From NCBI GenBank assembly GCA_934617135.1, contig CAKTUC010000023.1, positions 1 through 19,457 of the forward strand: DNA of 19,457 bases, written 5' to 3'. The notes under the pieces were generated by a model. That model saw only the letters and a program-made list of their open reading frames with translations, did not search any database and was not told the origin of the DNA. The stretch is from an uncultured Collinsella sp. (GTDB lineage Bacteria > Actinomycetota > Coriobacteriia > Coriobacteriales > Coriobacteriaceae). The position numbers and the translations under genes were made by a program. Shown one piece after another: positions 1 to 7,382 of the stretch. Position 1 is the stretch's first letter; each line of letters starts with the position of its first letter.

Positions 1-76
1 CCCTATTAGCTCAGGGGATTAGAGCGTCTGCCTCCGGAGCAGAAGGCCGTTGGTTCGAATCCAACATGGGGCACCA
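1..76 (+). tRNA. tRNA-Arg (anticodon CCG), lacking its first base
   Basis: The sequence folds as a cloverleaf. The D stem is GCTC/GAGC. The anticodon stem TCTGC/GCAGA encloses the loop CTCCGGA, which places CCG at positions 34-36, so it reads the arginine codon CGG. The T arm is GTTGG-TTCGAAT-CCAAC. The 3' acceptor strand ATGGGGC pairs with the 5' strand xCCCTAT, so exactly one 5' base (expected G) lies outside the window. Discriminator A and an encoded CCA end at position 76. Confidence 0.95.
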
Positions 77-88
77 TAGCAAGAAAGG

Positions 89-123
89 CCGTCCGAACCT
101 CGTATGGTCCGGGCGGTTTTCTT
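89..123 (+). terminator. Rho-independent terminator of the tRNA-Arg gene
   Basis: CCGTCCG and an ACC/GGT extension pair with GGTcCGGGCGG through one mismatch and one G-U pair. The loop is about six bases, and the tract TTTTCTT follows immediately. It lies 12 bases after the tRNA 3' end. Only about 28 bases separate its T tract from the likely start of the next gene. Confidence 0.85.
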
Positions 124-151
124 ATACCGATGCGACGTGATGGGACGTGGT

Positions 152-2875
152 ATGGCAGCTACGGATATCGAGCGCGGACTCTCGACCGCCGAGGTCGAGG
201 AGCGCATTGCCGCTGGAAAGATCAACCGCAACATGGAGCTCAAGACCAAGTCGGTCAAAGAGCTCATTATCGAGAACCTCTGCACGCTGTTCAACTTAAT
301 CAACGTGGTCTTGGCGATCTTGGTGCTGCTGACCGGGTCGTTTAAGAACCTGACGTTCTTGTTCGTGGTGTTTTTGAATACCGCTATCGGCGTCATCCAG
401 TCCATGCGTTCCAAGCGTATGGTCGACAAGCTCACGCTGCTCACCTCCAAAAAGGCCATTGCGGTGCGTGACGGTGCCGAGGTGGAGCTCGACCTGGACC
501 AGATCGTGCTCGACGACATCATCCGCCTGGGGCGCGGCGACCAGATTCCCGCCGACGCCGTGGTGGTGTCGGGCGAGGCGCTCGTTAACGAGAGCCTGCT
601 CACAGGCGAGAGCGACCTCATCAAGAAACAGCCCGGCTCCGAGCTCATGAGCGGCAGCTTTATCGACTCGGGACTGCTGCGCGCCCAGGTTATCCACGTT
701 GGCGCCGACAATTACGTGGCCAAGATCAACAACGAGGCCAAGTACGTCAAAAAGGTCAATTCCGAGATCATGAACGCGCTCAACGCCATCGTGCGGTTCG
801 CGAGCATCATCATGATTCCGCTCGGCTTGGCGCTCTTTGCCTCGAGCGTGAGCGAGCTGTGGGATGCCGCGGGAACCCCGGGCGACAGCGCGCTTTCGTG
901 GTGCTTCTCGGAGCTGCTGGCCGGTCGCGTGCCTTCTTCGGCGCTGCTGTCCACGGTTGGTGCCCTGCTGGGCATGATCCCGCAGGGCTTGGTGCTGCTG
1001 ACCTCGTCGGTGCTCGCCATCGCCACGGTGCGCCTGGCGCGTCGCAAGGTGCTGGCACAGCAGCTCTACTGCATCGAGACGCTCGCTCGCGTCGACGTGC
1101 TGTGCCTGGACAAGACCGGCACCATTACCTCGGGCCGCATGGAGGTTGAGGGCACCTATCCGCTGCCTGTTGAGGGCGTGGGCTTTGGCACGGACTTGGA
1201 CGAGGCAGCTGTTCCCGTCCAGACCACGGTGCTCGACTTTGCGCTTGCCAACGTGGCGCGCGCGACCTCGGCCGATGCCAATGAGACCTGCCAGGCGCTG
1301 CTCAACTACTATGCTGACCGTCCGGTCGAGGTGTCCGAGCCGCTGTCGGTCATTCCGTTCTCGTCGTCCAAAAAGTGGAGCGGCGCCTCGTTTGCGCAGG
1401 GATCCTATGTGATGGGCGCAGCGCAGTTTGTGCTTTCGGACCGTGTGTTTTCGCAGGTCGAGAACCGTGTCGCCGAGCTTGCCGATACCTGCCGTGTGCT
1501 CGTGGTGGCGCGTGTGGACGGCTTTACGCCCGACGGCGATATGCTGGGCGAGGCCGAGCCCGTGGGCTTTGTGACCATTCGCGACGAGATCCGAACTTCG
1601 GCGGCCGAGACCATCGGCTACTTTAACGAACAGGGCGTGACCCTCAACGTGATCAGTGGCGACGACCCTCGTACGGTGTCTTCGATTGCGCGCGTGGTGG
1701 GCGTGCCGGGCGCCGACGCTTACGTGGATGCCACGACCCTCGATACGCCTTCCAAGCTCGATGCGGCGGTGGACCGCTACCATGTCTTTGGTCGCGTGAC
1801 CCCGCAGCAGAAGCGTGAGCTCGTGCAGGCGCTCAAGCGCCGCGGGCACACCGTTGCCATGACGGGCGACGGCGTCAACGACGTGCTGGCGCTCAAGGAG
1901 GCCGACTGCTCCGTGGCCATGGCCGCCGGCTCTGACGCCGCGCGCAACGTGGCCGAGATCGTGCTCGTCGACAACGACTTTGCCTCGATGCCCGCCGTGG
2001 TGGCCGAGGGCCGTCGTTCTATCAATAACTTGCAGCGCTCTGCCGCGCTCTTTCTGACGAAGACGTTGTTCTCGATGGGTTTGGCGGCGCTCTGCATTGC
2101 GCTGCCGCCGTATCCCTTTGAGCCCATTCAGATGACGCTCATCAACTTTTTCTGCATCGGCGCGCCCGGCTTTGTGCTGGGTCTGGAGCCCAACAACGCC
2201 CGTGTGAAGGGGTCGTTTTTGACCAACGTGCTTAAGCGTGCACTGCCGGCGTCGATTGCGGTCATTTTGGCTGCAGCGTTCGATATCTTTGTGGCGCGCG
2301 TGTTTGGCTTTAGCCAGCTTACGCTGTCCACGATGTGCCTGCTCACATCGTGCGCGGCGAGCGTTAGCCTCATCTGGCGCATCTCGCAGCCGCTTACGCC
2401 CTTGCGCGTGGTGCTCTTTGTGTTTGTCGTCGCCGGTATATTGACGGGTGTCATTGGGTTCCCGGAGCTGCTGTCCATCGCCAACCTGTCGGTGAGCCAG
2501 ATGGTCATCTTGGCGGTCATCGTTGTCTTTACCTGCGCGGTGTTCTTTAAGCTTGCCACGATGATGGACTCGCTTAAGCCCCGTCGCCGTCATGCGGCCA
2601 CCGGCTTTGGCCGTGGCGTGCGCGTTCGTTTGGGTCGCGGCGGCGGCAAGGTGAGCTCGACGGGATCGACCGCCGAGCGCTTTGCCAAGCGCGTGGCTGC
2701 CGATATGGCGCAGCGCCGCGAAGAGCGCACCGCCCGCGAGGCCGAGGTTCGTGCACTCGAGGGTGTGGAAAAGACGCAGCCCAAGAAAAAGAAGAGCACA
2801 GGCACCAAACGCTCGCGTGTGACCAAGTCCGCCCAGGGCATTAAGGTCTCGATGCCGAGCAAAAAGAAGAAGTAA
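152..2875 (+). CDS. P-type (E1-E2) cation-transporting ATPase, CtpE/PacL-like
   Basis: This is a membrane pump that uses ATP to move a cation. Visible motifs are the actuator loop TGES (residues 151-154), the phosphorylated aspartate in DKTGT (D320) and the HAD hinge TGDGVND (571-577). Hydrophobic pairs lie near residues 38-80 and 213-292, and a six-helix block near 632-805. The M4 motif reads MIPQGL (275-280), where P2-type pumps usually have PEGL. About 100 basic, K/R-rich residues follow the last helix, which is unusual. The ion is not determined; calcium or another divalent cation is inferred from resemblance to the CtpE group. ATG 152 is chosen because GGGACG lies just upstream. ATG 140 is in frame but lacks a ribosome site, and an in-frame ATG at 104 lies inside the tRNA terminator. 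The length is 907 residues. It appears to be transcribed alone. Confidence 0.9.
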   Translation: MAATDIERGLSTAEVEERIAAGKINRNMELKTKSVKELIIENLCTLFNLINVVLAILVLLTGSFKNLTFLFVVFLNTAIGVIQSMRSKRMVDKLTLLTSKKAIAVRDGAEVELDLDQIVLDDIIRLGRGDQIPADAVVVSGEALVNESLLTGESDLIKKQPGSELMSGSFIDSGLLRAQVIHVGADNYVAKINNEAKYVKKVNSEIMNALNAIVRFASIIMIPLGLALFASSVSELWDAAGTPGDSALSWCFSELLAGRVPSSALLSTVGALLGMIPQGLVLLTSSVLAIATVRLARRKVLAQQLYCIETLARVDVLCLDKTGTITSGRMEVEGTYPLPVEGVGFGTDLDEAAVPVQTTVLDFALANVARATSADANETCQALLNYYADRPVEVSEPLSVIPFSSSKKWSGASFAQGSYVMGAAQFVLSDRVFSQVENRVAELADTCRVLVVARVDGFTPDGDMLGEAEPVGFVTIRDEIRTSAAETIGYFNEQGVTLNVISGDDPRTVSSIARVVGVPGADAYVDATTLDTPSKLDAAVDRYHVFGRVTPQQKRELVQALKRRGHTVAMTGDGVNDVLALKEADCSVAMAAGSDAARNVAEIVLVDNDFASMPAVVAEGRRSINNLQRSAALFLTKTLFSMGLAALCIALPPYPFEPIQMTLINFFCIGAPGFVLGLEPNNARVKGSFLTNVLKRALPASIAVILAAAFDIFVARVFGFSQLTLSTMCLLTSCAASVSLIWRISQPLTPLRVVLFVFVVAGILTGVIGFPELLSIANLSVSQMVILAVIVVFTCAVFFKLATMMDSLKPRRRHAATGFGRGVRVRLGRGGGKVSSTGSTAERFAKRVAADMAQRREERTAREAEVRALEGVEKTQPKKKKSTGTKRSRVTKSAQGIKVSMPSKKKK

Positions 2876-2888
2876 CCACACCTCACAG

Positions 2889-2998
2889 GGTAGCTAATTT
2901 GGGACGGGGCTTTTTTAGCTGCCCTAGCTGATGACGCGATCGATTTGGCTAATTGGCGGCCAAGGCAGCTAAAAAAGCCCCGTCCCAAATTAGCTACC
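2889..2998. repeat. 110-bp palindromic element with perfect 35-bp inverted arms
   Basis: The left arm (2889-2923) and right arm (2964-2998) are exact reverse complements over all 35 bases. A 40-base spacer separates them. Each arm, read inward, contains GGGACGGGGCTTTTTT. The transcript could form a very long hairpin, but no T run follows it on either strand, so it is not a standard terminator, although it may still slow transcription after the ATPase gene. No coding capacity and no obvious target-site duplication are visible. A MITE- or REP-like repeat is the best guess. Confidence 0.85.
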
Positions 2999-3026
2999 TT
3001 AGCGATGTTGAATTGGTGCCTTGCGC

Positions 3027-3057
3027 TTGTGGGGGCGTAGCGATGTTATGCTCTAAC
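3027..3057 (+). promoter_or_regulatory. Possible promoter of the zinc-ribbon membrane protein gene
   Basis: TGCTCTAAC at 3049-3057 resembles an extended -10 box (TGn then TCTAAC, 4 of 6 consensus). The nearest -35 candidate is TTGTGG at 3027-3032, with a 19-base spacer. An overlapping alternative is TATGCT at 3047-3052, preceded by TGT. The region lies between the palindromic element and the gene, where a promoter is expected, but neither candidate is strong. Confidence 0.35.
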
Positions 3058-3082
3058 CTCGATTGTTTGAATTGTTCCGAAA

Positions 3083-3088
3083 AGAGGA
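3083..3088 (+). promoter_or_regulatory. Ribosome binding site that decides a GTG start
   Basis: AGAGGA lies four bases before GTG 3093. The upstream in-frame TTG codons at 3063 and 3072 have no comparable site. A start at GTG also puts the first zinc-ribbon CPHC directly at the N-terminus, as is usual for such proteins. Confidence 0.7.
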
Positions 3089-3092
3089 TGCC

Positions 3093-4247
3093 GTGATCTG
3101 CCCGCATTGCCTTAAGAACATAGAGGACGGCGCCTCGTTCTGCCCCTATTGCAACGCATACGTTGGCCCGGGCGACGGCCCCGAGCACACCGAGTTCGTG
3201 TTCTGCGACGGCTGCGGCGCCCGTCTGTCCCCGCACGATCGCACCTGCCCCAAGTGTGGACGCCCCGCGCCGGGCATCCTTTCCGAGGACGCCGCCGCAT
3301 CCGATCTGGCTGCGGGCCGTACGGCTGGCTTTCCCCGCCTGACGCAGGAACAGATCGATACCGAGGTCCCCCATGCGCCGGCTTCTGCCGCCGCGGTGCT
3401 CTCCGATGCGGCCGACCCCAACGAGACCTGCGTGCTGCCAGCCTTCGATAAGGACTTTGGCATCCCCAAGGTCGATATCCCCACGCCGGTGTCCCTGCGC
3501 GACGACGCCCAGCCCAAAAAGCAAAAGCCCAGGCGCAAGGTCCACCCCGACGAGGACGCCTATCACAAGCACAAGCGCCATATCCCCAAGCCGCTCATCG
3601 TCATCGCGGTGCTCGTTGCCGTGTGCGGTGGCGTCTATTGGTTTGTAACCGCCGACCCCATGGGCGTCATGCCGGGCTTCTACGATCAGTTTGGCCAAGC
3701 CGCCCAGACTACCTTCCCGTCGCGTCAAAAGGGCGAGGCCTCCGAGGAAGAGCCCAAGCAGGAGGATACGTCCGAGGTCGTTCAGGAGGAGACCGTCCTG
3801 ACCGACGACCAGCTCTATACCAGGCTCGACGGCCTGTACCAGACCATCGTTTCGTATGGGGACGAGGATCAGATCGGCGAGGTTATCGATTCGTTTAACA
3901 ACGGCTATCTGCGTACGCCGCTGGCCACCCGCCAGGAGCTGTCGCAGAGCGCCTATGCCCTGCGCGACCAGATTAAGAAGACCCAGGATGAGCTCAACAA
4001 CCTGAAGGTCCAGGACGATACCGTTTACGCAGAGGACATCGAGCACCTGAAGCAGCTTGCCCAGTGGATGTACGAGCGTGTCGACGTGATTTGCCAAAGC
4101 TGGGATATCTCGCTGTCCATTCCCGACGGTGAGTCGCTGAGCGCCCGTCAGAGCGAGATCCTGGCGCCCATCGCGCAGGGCGGCAATAGCGCGCTCAACC
4201 AGTACGACGCCAACGTGAGCGCCTGGAGGCCGCAGCAGCGTTCGTAA
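3093..4247 (+). CDS. Double zinc-ribbon, single-pass membrane protein of unknown function
   Basis: The 384-residue protein starts MICPHC and carries two zinc ribbons in its first 55 residues: CPHC...CPYC and CDGC...CPKC. A linker rich in P, D and A ends in a very basic stretch (KKQKPRRK and HKHKRH). One membrane helix follows at about residues 167-186. Positive charge before the helix puts the zinc ribbons in the cytoplasm and the last 200 residues outside. The outer part begins with an E/D/Q-rich linker and then looks helical and soluble. This arrangement is common in uncharacterised Gram-positive envelope proteins, and no enzymatic motif is visible. The neighbouring genes are a cyclophilin and another single-pass membrane protein, which suggests an envelope or protein-quality role, but that is a guess. 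Confidence 0.85.
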   Translation: MICPHCLKNIEDGASFCPYCNAYVGPGDGPEHTEFVFCDGCGARLSPHDRTCPKCGRPAPGILSEDAAASDLAAGRTAGFPRLTQEQIDTEVPHAPASAAAVLSDAADPNETCVLPAFDKDFGIPKVDIPTPVSLRDDAQPKKQKPRRKVHPDEDAYHKHKRHIPKPLIVIAVLVAVCGGVYWFVTADPMGVMPGFYDQFGQAAQTTFPSRQKGEASEEEPKQEDTSEVVQEETVLTDDQLYTRLDGLYQTIVSYGDEDQIGEVIDSFNNGYLRTPLATRQELSQSAYALRDQIKKTQDELNNLKVQDDTVYAEDIEHLKQLAQWMYERVDVICQSWDISLSIPDGESLSARQSEILAPIAQGGNSALNQYDANVSAWRPQQRS

Positions 4248-4283
4248 TTTGTTGCCCTCCGGCGGCATAACCTGCGTGCGCAA

Positions 4284-4313
4284 TTGATGGAAGCCCGTGC
4301 TTATTGCTACAAT
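4284..4313 (+). promoter_or_regulatory. Predicted sigma-70 type promoter of the cyclophilin gene
   Basis: The -35 box TTGATG (4284-4289) and the -10 box TACAAT (4308-4313, 5 of 6 consensus) are 18 bases apart. A TGC immediately before the -10 makes it an extended -10 promoter. Transcription would start near 4320, leaving a leader of about 30 bases. It probably also drives the TPR gene, which follows 11 bases after the cyclophilin stop. Confidence 0.65.
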
Positions 4314-4352
4314 TCGTACAAATATGCTTTAAACGCACGAGGAAGGAACCAC

Positions 4353-4895
4353 ATGTTTGGTTTTAAGAAAGAGCTCTATACGCCCGAGTACCAGCTCGTC
4401 GGTGACGAGTGCGCGGTGATCGAGACGTCGAAGGGCACCATCAAGGTCAAGTTTGACGGTGAGGGCGCCCCCATCCATGTGGCGAACTTCTGCGAGCTTT
4501 CCACGATGGGCTTCTATGACGGCCTTAAGTTCCATCGCTATGTGCCCGGCTTTGTGATCCAGGGCGGCGACCCCAATACCCGCGATATGTCCGGCGCCGA
4601 CGTTGCTGCCGGCCTTGAGGGTCCCGACGGCATGCCCGGTACCGGCGGCCCCGGCTACTGCATCAAGGGCGAGTTTGCCACCAATCCGCGTAACAGCCAT
4701 GTTGACGGCGCGCTTGCCATGGCCCGCTCCATGGATCCCGATTCCGCGGGCTCGCAGTTCTACTTCTGCCTGGGTGCCCAGCACAACCTCGACTCCGGCT
4801 ATACCGTCTTTGGCACCACGGTCGAGGGCCTCGACGTCATCTCGCAGCTGCGCGCCGGCGACGAGATCGTTCATGTCGAGATCGTTCACGAGTAA
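4353..4895 (+). CDS. Cyclophilin-type peptidyl-prolyl cis-trans isomerase
   Basis: The protein catalyses cis-trans isomerisation of X-proline bonds and so helps protein folding. The 180-residue chain has the cyclophilin core: FHRYVPGFVIQGGDP, containing the catalytic-type arginine of FHR, then GSQFYFCLG, and then TVFGTTVEGLDV near the end. There is no signal peptide or membrane helix, so it should act in the cytoplasm. It is a single-domain protein of normal bacterial size with a short N-terminal extension (about 20 residues) before the core. ATG 4353 is preceded by AGGAAGG at good spacing; in-frame codons further upstream lie within the predicted promoter and leader. The next gene's ribosome site directly follows the stop codon, so the two genes are very likely co-transcribed. 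Confidence 0.92.
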   Translation: MFGFKKELYTPEYQLVGDECAVIETSKGTIKVKFDGEGAPIHVANFCELSTMGFYDGLKFHRYVPGFVIQGGDPNTRDMSGADVAAGLEGPDGMPGTGGPGYCIKGEFATNPRNSHVDGALAMARSMDPDSAGSQFYFCLGAQHNLDSGYTVFGTTVEGLDVISQLRAGDEIVHVEIVHE

Positions 4896-4906
4896 AGGGG
4901 ACTTCC

Positions 4907-6202
4907 TTGAATAGCCAGCTGATCCAACAGGGCCGCGCTGCTTATCGCGCGGGTGATTTTTCCGCTGCCGCCCAGATGCTTGGCGCGGCAAAGACTCCCA
5001 ACGAGATCATGGGTGAGGCCGACCACCTGCGTGGCAACGCCCTGATGCATCTGGGCATGTACGCCGAGGCCGCCGAGGCCTACGCCGCAGCCCTCAACGA
5101 CGGCGCCTATGGCAAGCGCGGCGCTCTGCTCACCAACCGCGGCAAGGCACTCGCCGCGGTGGGCGACTACACCACGGCTGCCCAGGCGTTCTCTGCAGCT
5201 ACCCAGGACGCTTCCTACGCCACGCCTTTTAAGGCCTACCTGGGTCTGGGCAACGCGCTGTTCCAGTCGGGCGACTATGCCAACGCCGGTACTGCCTTCC
5301 GTCAGGCTGCCATCGACGGCGCCAACCCGGCTCCTGCCGCCGCCCTCGGCGATCTGGGCCGCTGCTTCATCAAGCTCGGCCGCCCCGCAGACGCCGTTGA
5401 GACCTACCGCACGGCTATCGACTTTGCCGGCCCGCGCGACGATACGCGCGCTCTCAACGCCGGCATGGGCCAAGCGCTTTCCGCCGCCGGCCGTCCCTCC
5501 GATGCGCTCGATGCCTTTAACGCCGCCACCGCCGACGGTATCTACCAGCTCACGCCCGAGCAGGCCGACGAGCTTGCCCGCGTGCACGACTCGCTCGCCG
5601 CGCTTTCGGCCCAGACGGCCATGTCTACGGCTCCGGCTCCCGCGATGGACGCTCCCGCTGTCGACCCGCTCGATCCCACGGGCGCGACCGGTCAGTTCAT
5701 GCCCGACCCCTCTGACACCGGCTTCTTTACGCTGTCCGAGTCCGAGATGGTCCAGCAGGACCGCAAGCAGGCCAAGGTGCGTCGTCGCCACCGCCACACG
5801 GGTCTTAAGATCTTCCTGGTGCTGCTTCTGCTCATCGTGATCGCTGCCGGCGGTCTTGGCTATGCCTATACGCGCGGCATGGGCGTCCCCTCGCAGGAGT
5901 CCGTCATCACCGACCTGTTCCAGGCTGCCGGTGACGGCGATACCGCCAAGGCCGAGTCCTGCCTGGCCTCGAGCCTGTCCGAGGACGCCAAGGCGATGAT
6001 CATCTCCTCGATCCCGCAGGGCGCCACCGTCTCCATCGAGGGTATGGATCAGTCCATGACCGAGACCACCGCCAAGGTGAAGGCTTCGCTGTCCAAGGGC
6101 GGCGAGCAGGAGTACACCGTTAAATTTGTTCGCTCCGACAACCATATCGGTTGGGCTGTCTCCTCGCTCGACATCGATTTCTCGGCCACTGACAACCAGT
6201 AG
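4907..6202 (+). CDS. TPR-repeat, single-pass membrane protein with an outer NTF2-like domain
   Basis: The 431-residue protein has three parts. Residues 1 to about 225 hold at least five tetratricopeptide-like helical pairs (for example GRAAYRAGDFSAAAQML, ALMHLGMYAEAAEAY and ALFQSGDYANAGTAF), which normally bind other proteins. A P/A/D-rich linker and a basic stretch (KVRRRHRH) lead into one membrane helix at about 301-321. The last 110 residues should be outside and look like a small DUF4878/NTF2-type fold, which is a tentative assignment. Positive charge before the helix places the TPR part in the cytoplasm. The TTG start at 4907 is supported by AAAGGGG six bases upstream. The architecture suggests a scaffold or sensor across the membrane; the partner is unknown. 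It resembles the upstream zinc-ribbon protein in overall topology. Confidence 0.85.
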   Translation: MNSQLIQQGRAAYRAGDFSAAAQMLGAAKTPNEIMGEADHLRGNALMHLGMYAEAAEAYAAALNDGAYGKRGALLTNRGKALAAVGDYTTAAQAFSAATQDASYATPFKAYLGLGNALFQSGDYANAGTAFRQAAIDGANPAPAAALGDLGRCFIKLGRPADAVETYRTAIDFAGPRDDTRALNAGMGQALSAAGRPSDALDAFNAATADGIYQLTPEQADELARVHDSLAALSAQTAMSTAPAPAMDAPAVDPLDPTGATGQFMPDPSDTGFFTLSESEMVQQDRKQAKVRRRHRHTGLKIFLVLLLLIVIAAGGLGYAYTRGMGVPSQESVITDLFQAAGDGDTAKAESCLASSLSEDAKAMIISSIPQGATVSIEGMDQSMTETTAKVKASLSKGGEQEYTVKFVRSDNHIGWAVSSLDIDFSATDNQ

Positions 6203-6217
6203 TGACCTTATGAGATT

Positions 6218-6265
6218 TGGCGCTGCCCGGTGCTTCACCGCAAGTGAGGTGCCGGGCTTGCGCTA
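6218..6265 (+). terminator. Strong hairpin after the TPR gene, possible terminator
   Basis: A 14-pair stem (6225-6238 with 6244-6257, including three G-U pairs) has the loop CGCAA. It extends outward across a small internal loop through GGCGC/GCGCT to about 6218-6265. It is well placed to end the cyclophilin-TPR transcript, but no T run follows, so efficient intrinsic termination is uncertain. Its right flank overlaps the candidate mreB -10 box. Confidence 0.45.
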
Positions 6266-6269
6266 GTAT
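6264..6269 (+). promoter_or_regulatory. Candidate -10 box of the mreB operon promoter
   Basis: GCTAGTAT (with TAGTAT as the -10 hexamer) matches the form GCTA(C/G)(A/T)AT seen at the two better promoters in this window (4306-4313 and 15942-15949). No convincing -35 box lies 16-18 bases upstream, because that DNA belongs to the hairpin stem. An alternative -10 is TATGAT at 6267-6272. Confidence 0.35.
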
Positions 6270-6317
6270 GATGGGCTAGTAGTTTTCCAGCAATCATCCA
6301 ACACATCAGGAGTTGCG

Positions 6318-7361
6318 TTGTTTTCTTTGATGGATATGTTCTTCGGTAGCTATGCGGGCGATCTTGCCATCGACCTCGGCACCGCCAATACGCTTGTCTC
6401 CGTGCGCGGCAAGGGCATCGTCATCCGCGAGCCCTCCGTTGTCGCTATCGACAAGAACGACGAGCGCATCCTGGCTGTCGGCATCGAGGCCAAGCGTATG
6501 CTCGGTCGTACGCCCGGCAACATCGTTGCCGTTCGTCCCCTTAAGGACGGCGTCATCGCCGACTTCGATGTCACCGAGGCCATGCTTCGCTACTTTATCG
6601 ACAAGGCTTCCGAGAAGCGCTATCCGTGGACTCCGCGTCCGCGCGTCGTCGTCTGCGTTCCCTCCGGCGTCACGTCGGTCGAGAAGCGTGCCGTCTTTGA
6701 GGCCACGATCCAGGCCGGCGCTCGCCAGGCCTATCTGATCGAGGAGCCCATGGCGGCTGCCATCGGCGCCGACCTACCCGTCGAGGAGCCCACGGGCTCC
6801 ATGGTCATCGATATCGGCGGCGGCACCACCGAGGTCGCCGTTATCGCTATGGGCGGTATTGTCGTGTCGCAGTCCATCCGCATTGCCGGTGACGAGTTCG
6901 ACCAGGCTATCCTCACCCATGTTCGCGATGCCTACAACCTGGCTATCGGCGAGCGCACGGCCGAGGATATCAAGATCAAGGTCGGTTCCGCCGTGCCGCT
7001 CAAGGATGAGCTCGACGTCGAGGTCAACGGACGCGACGTTATTACGGGCCTGCCCAAGACCGTGCGTATCGAGAGCGAGGAGATTCGTCGCGCGCTCAAC
7101 AAGCCGCTCGACGAGATGGCCAAGGCCGTTAAGGACGCTCTGGACGCCACGCCGCCCGATCTTGCCTCGGACCTTATGTACTACGGCATTCTGCTGACCG
7201 GCGGCGGTGCGCTGCTGCGCGGCCTCGACGTGCGCCTGCGTGACGAGACCGGCGTTTCGGTCAACGTCAGCCCCACGGCGCTCGATAACGTCGTAAACGG
7301 CTGCGCCCGCGTGCTCGAGGCCAACGCCTTTGACGGTGGCTTCGTCCAAACCAATGCTTAA
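6318..7361 (+). CDS. mreB: Rod shape-determining protein MreB (bacterial actin)
   Basis: MreB forms membrane-bound actin-like filaments that direct lateral wall synthesis. The 347-residue protein has the actin-fold nucleotide motifs: the phosphate-1 loop GDLAIDLGTANTLV near the N-terminus, the phosphate-2 loop VIDIGGGTTEVAV (about 163-175) and the adenosine motif GILLTGGGALLRG near the C-terminus. The length is typical. The TTG start at 6318 is chosen because CAGGAG lies five bases upstream; ATG codons at 6330 and 6336 lack a site. The residues before the core (MFSLMDMFFGSYA) are hydrophobic, as is common for membrane-tethered MreB. It is the first gene of the elongation operon and is followed 21 bases later by mreC. 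Confidence 0.97.
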   Translation: MFSLMDMFFGSYAGDLAIDLGTANTLVSVRGKGIVIREPSVVAIDKNDERILAVGIEAKRMLGRTPGNIVAVRPLKDGVIADFDVTEAMLRYFIDKASEKRYPWTPRPRVVVCVPSGVTSVEKRAVFEATIQAGARQAYLIEEPMAAAIGADLPVEEPTGSMVIDIGGGTTEVAVIAMGGIVVSQSIRIAGDEFDQAILTHVRDAYNLAIGERTAEDIKIKVGSAVPLKDELDVEVNGRDVITGLPKTVRIESEEIRRALNKPLDEMAKAVKDALDATPPDLASDLMYYGILLTGGGALLRGLDVRLRDETGVSVNVSPTALDNVVNGCARVLEANAFDGGFVQTNA

Positions 7362-7382
7362 TTTCCAAAAGGTGGATTCCAT

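Noticed and set aside
104..151. Earlier in-frame ATG codons (104 and 140) for the ATPase
   Set aside because: ATG 104 is inside the tRNA terminator stem-loop and the added residues resemble nothing; ATG 140 lacks a ribosome site. ATG 152 has GGGACG before it.
296..2881. Long open frame on the minus strand opposite the ATPase gene (about 860 codons)
   Set aside because: It is a compositional shadow in high-GC DNA: its product is rich in H, R, G and A with no recognisable motif, while the + strand frame holds all P-type ATPase motifs.
2889..2998. Reading the 110-bp inverted repeat as a classical bidirectional terminator
   Set aside because: The T runs are inside the arms rather than after the stem, and no T run follows either arm.
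4284..4352. Upstream in-frame extension of the cyclophilin gene from TTG 4284
   Set aside because: This stretch carries the predicted promoter and leader, while ATG 4353 has a strong AGGAAGG site.
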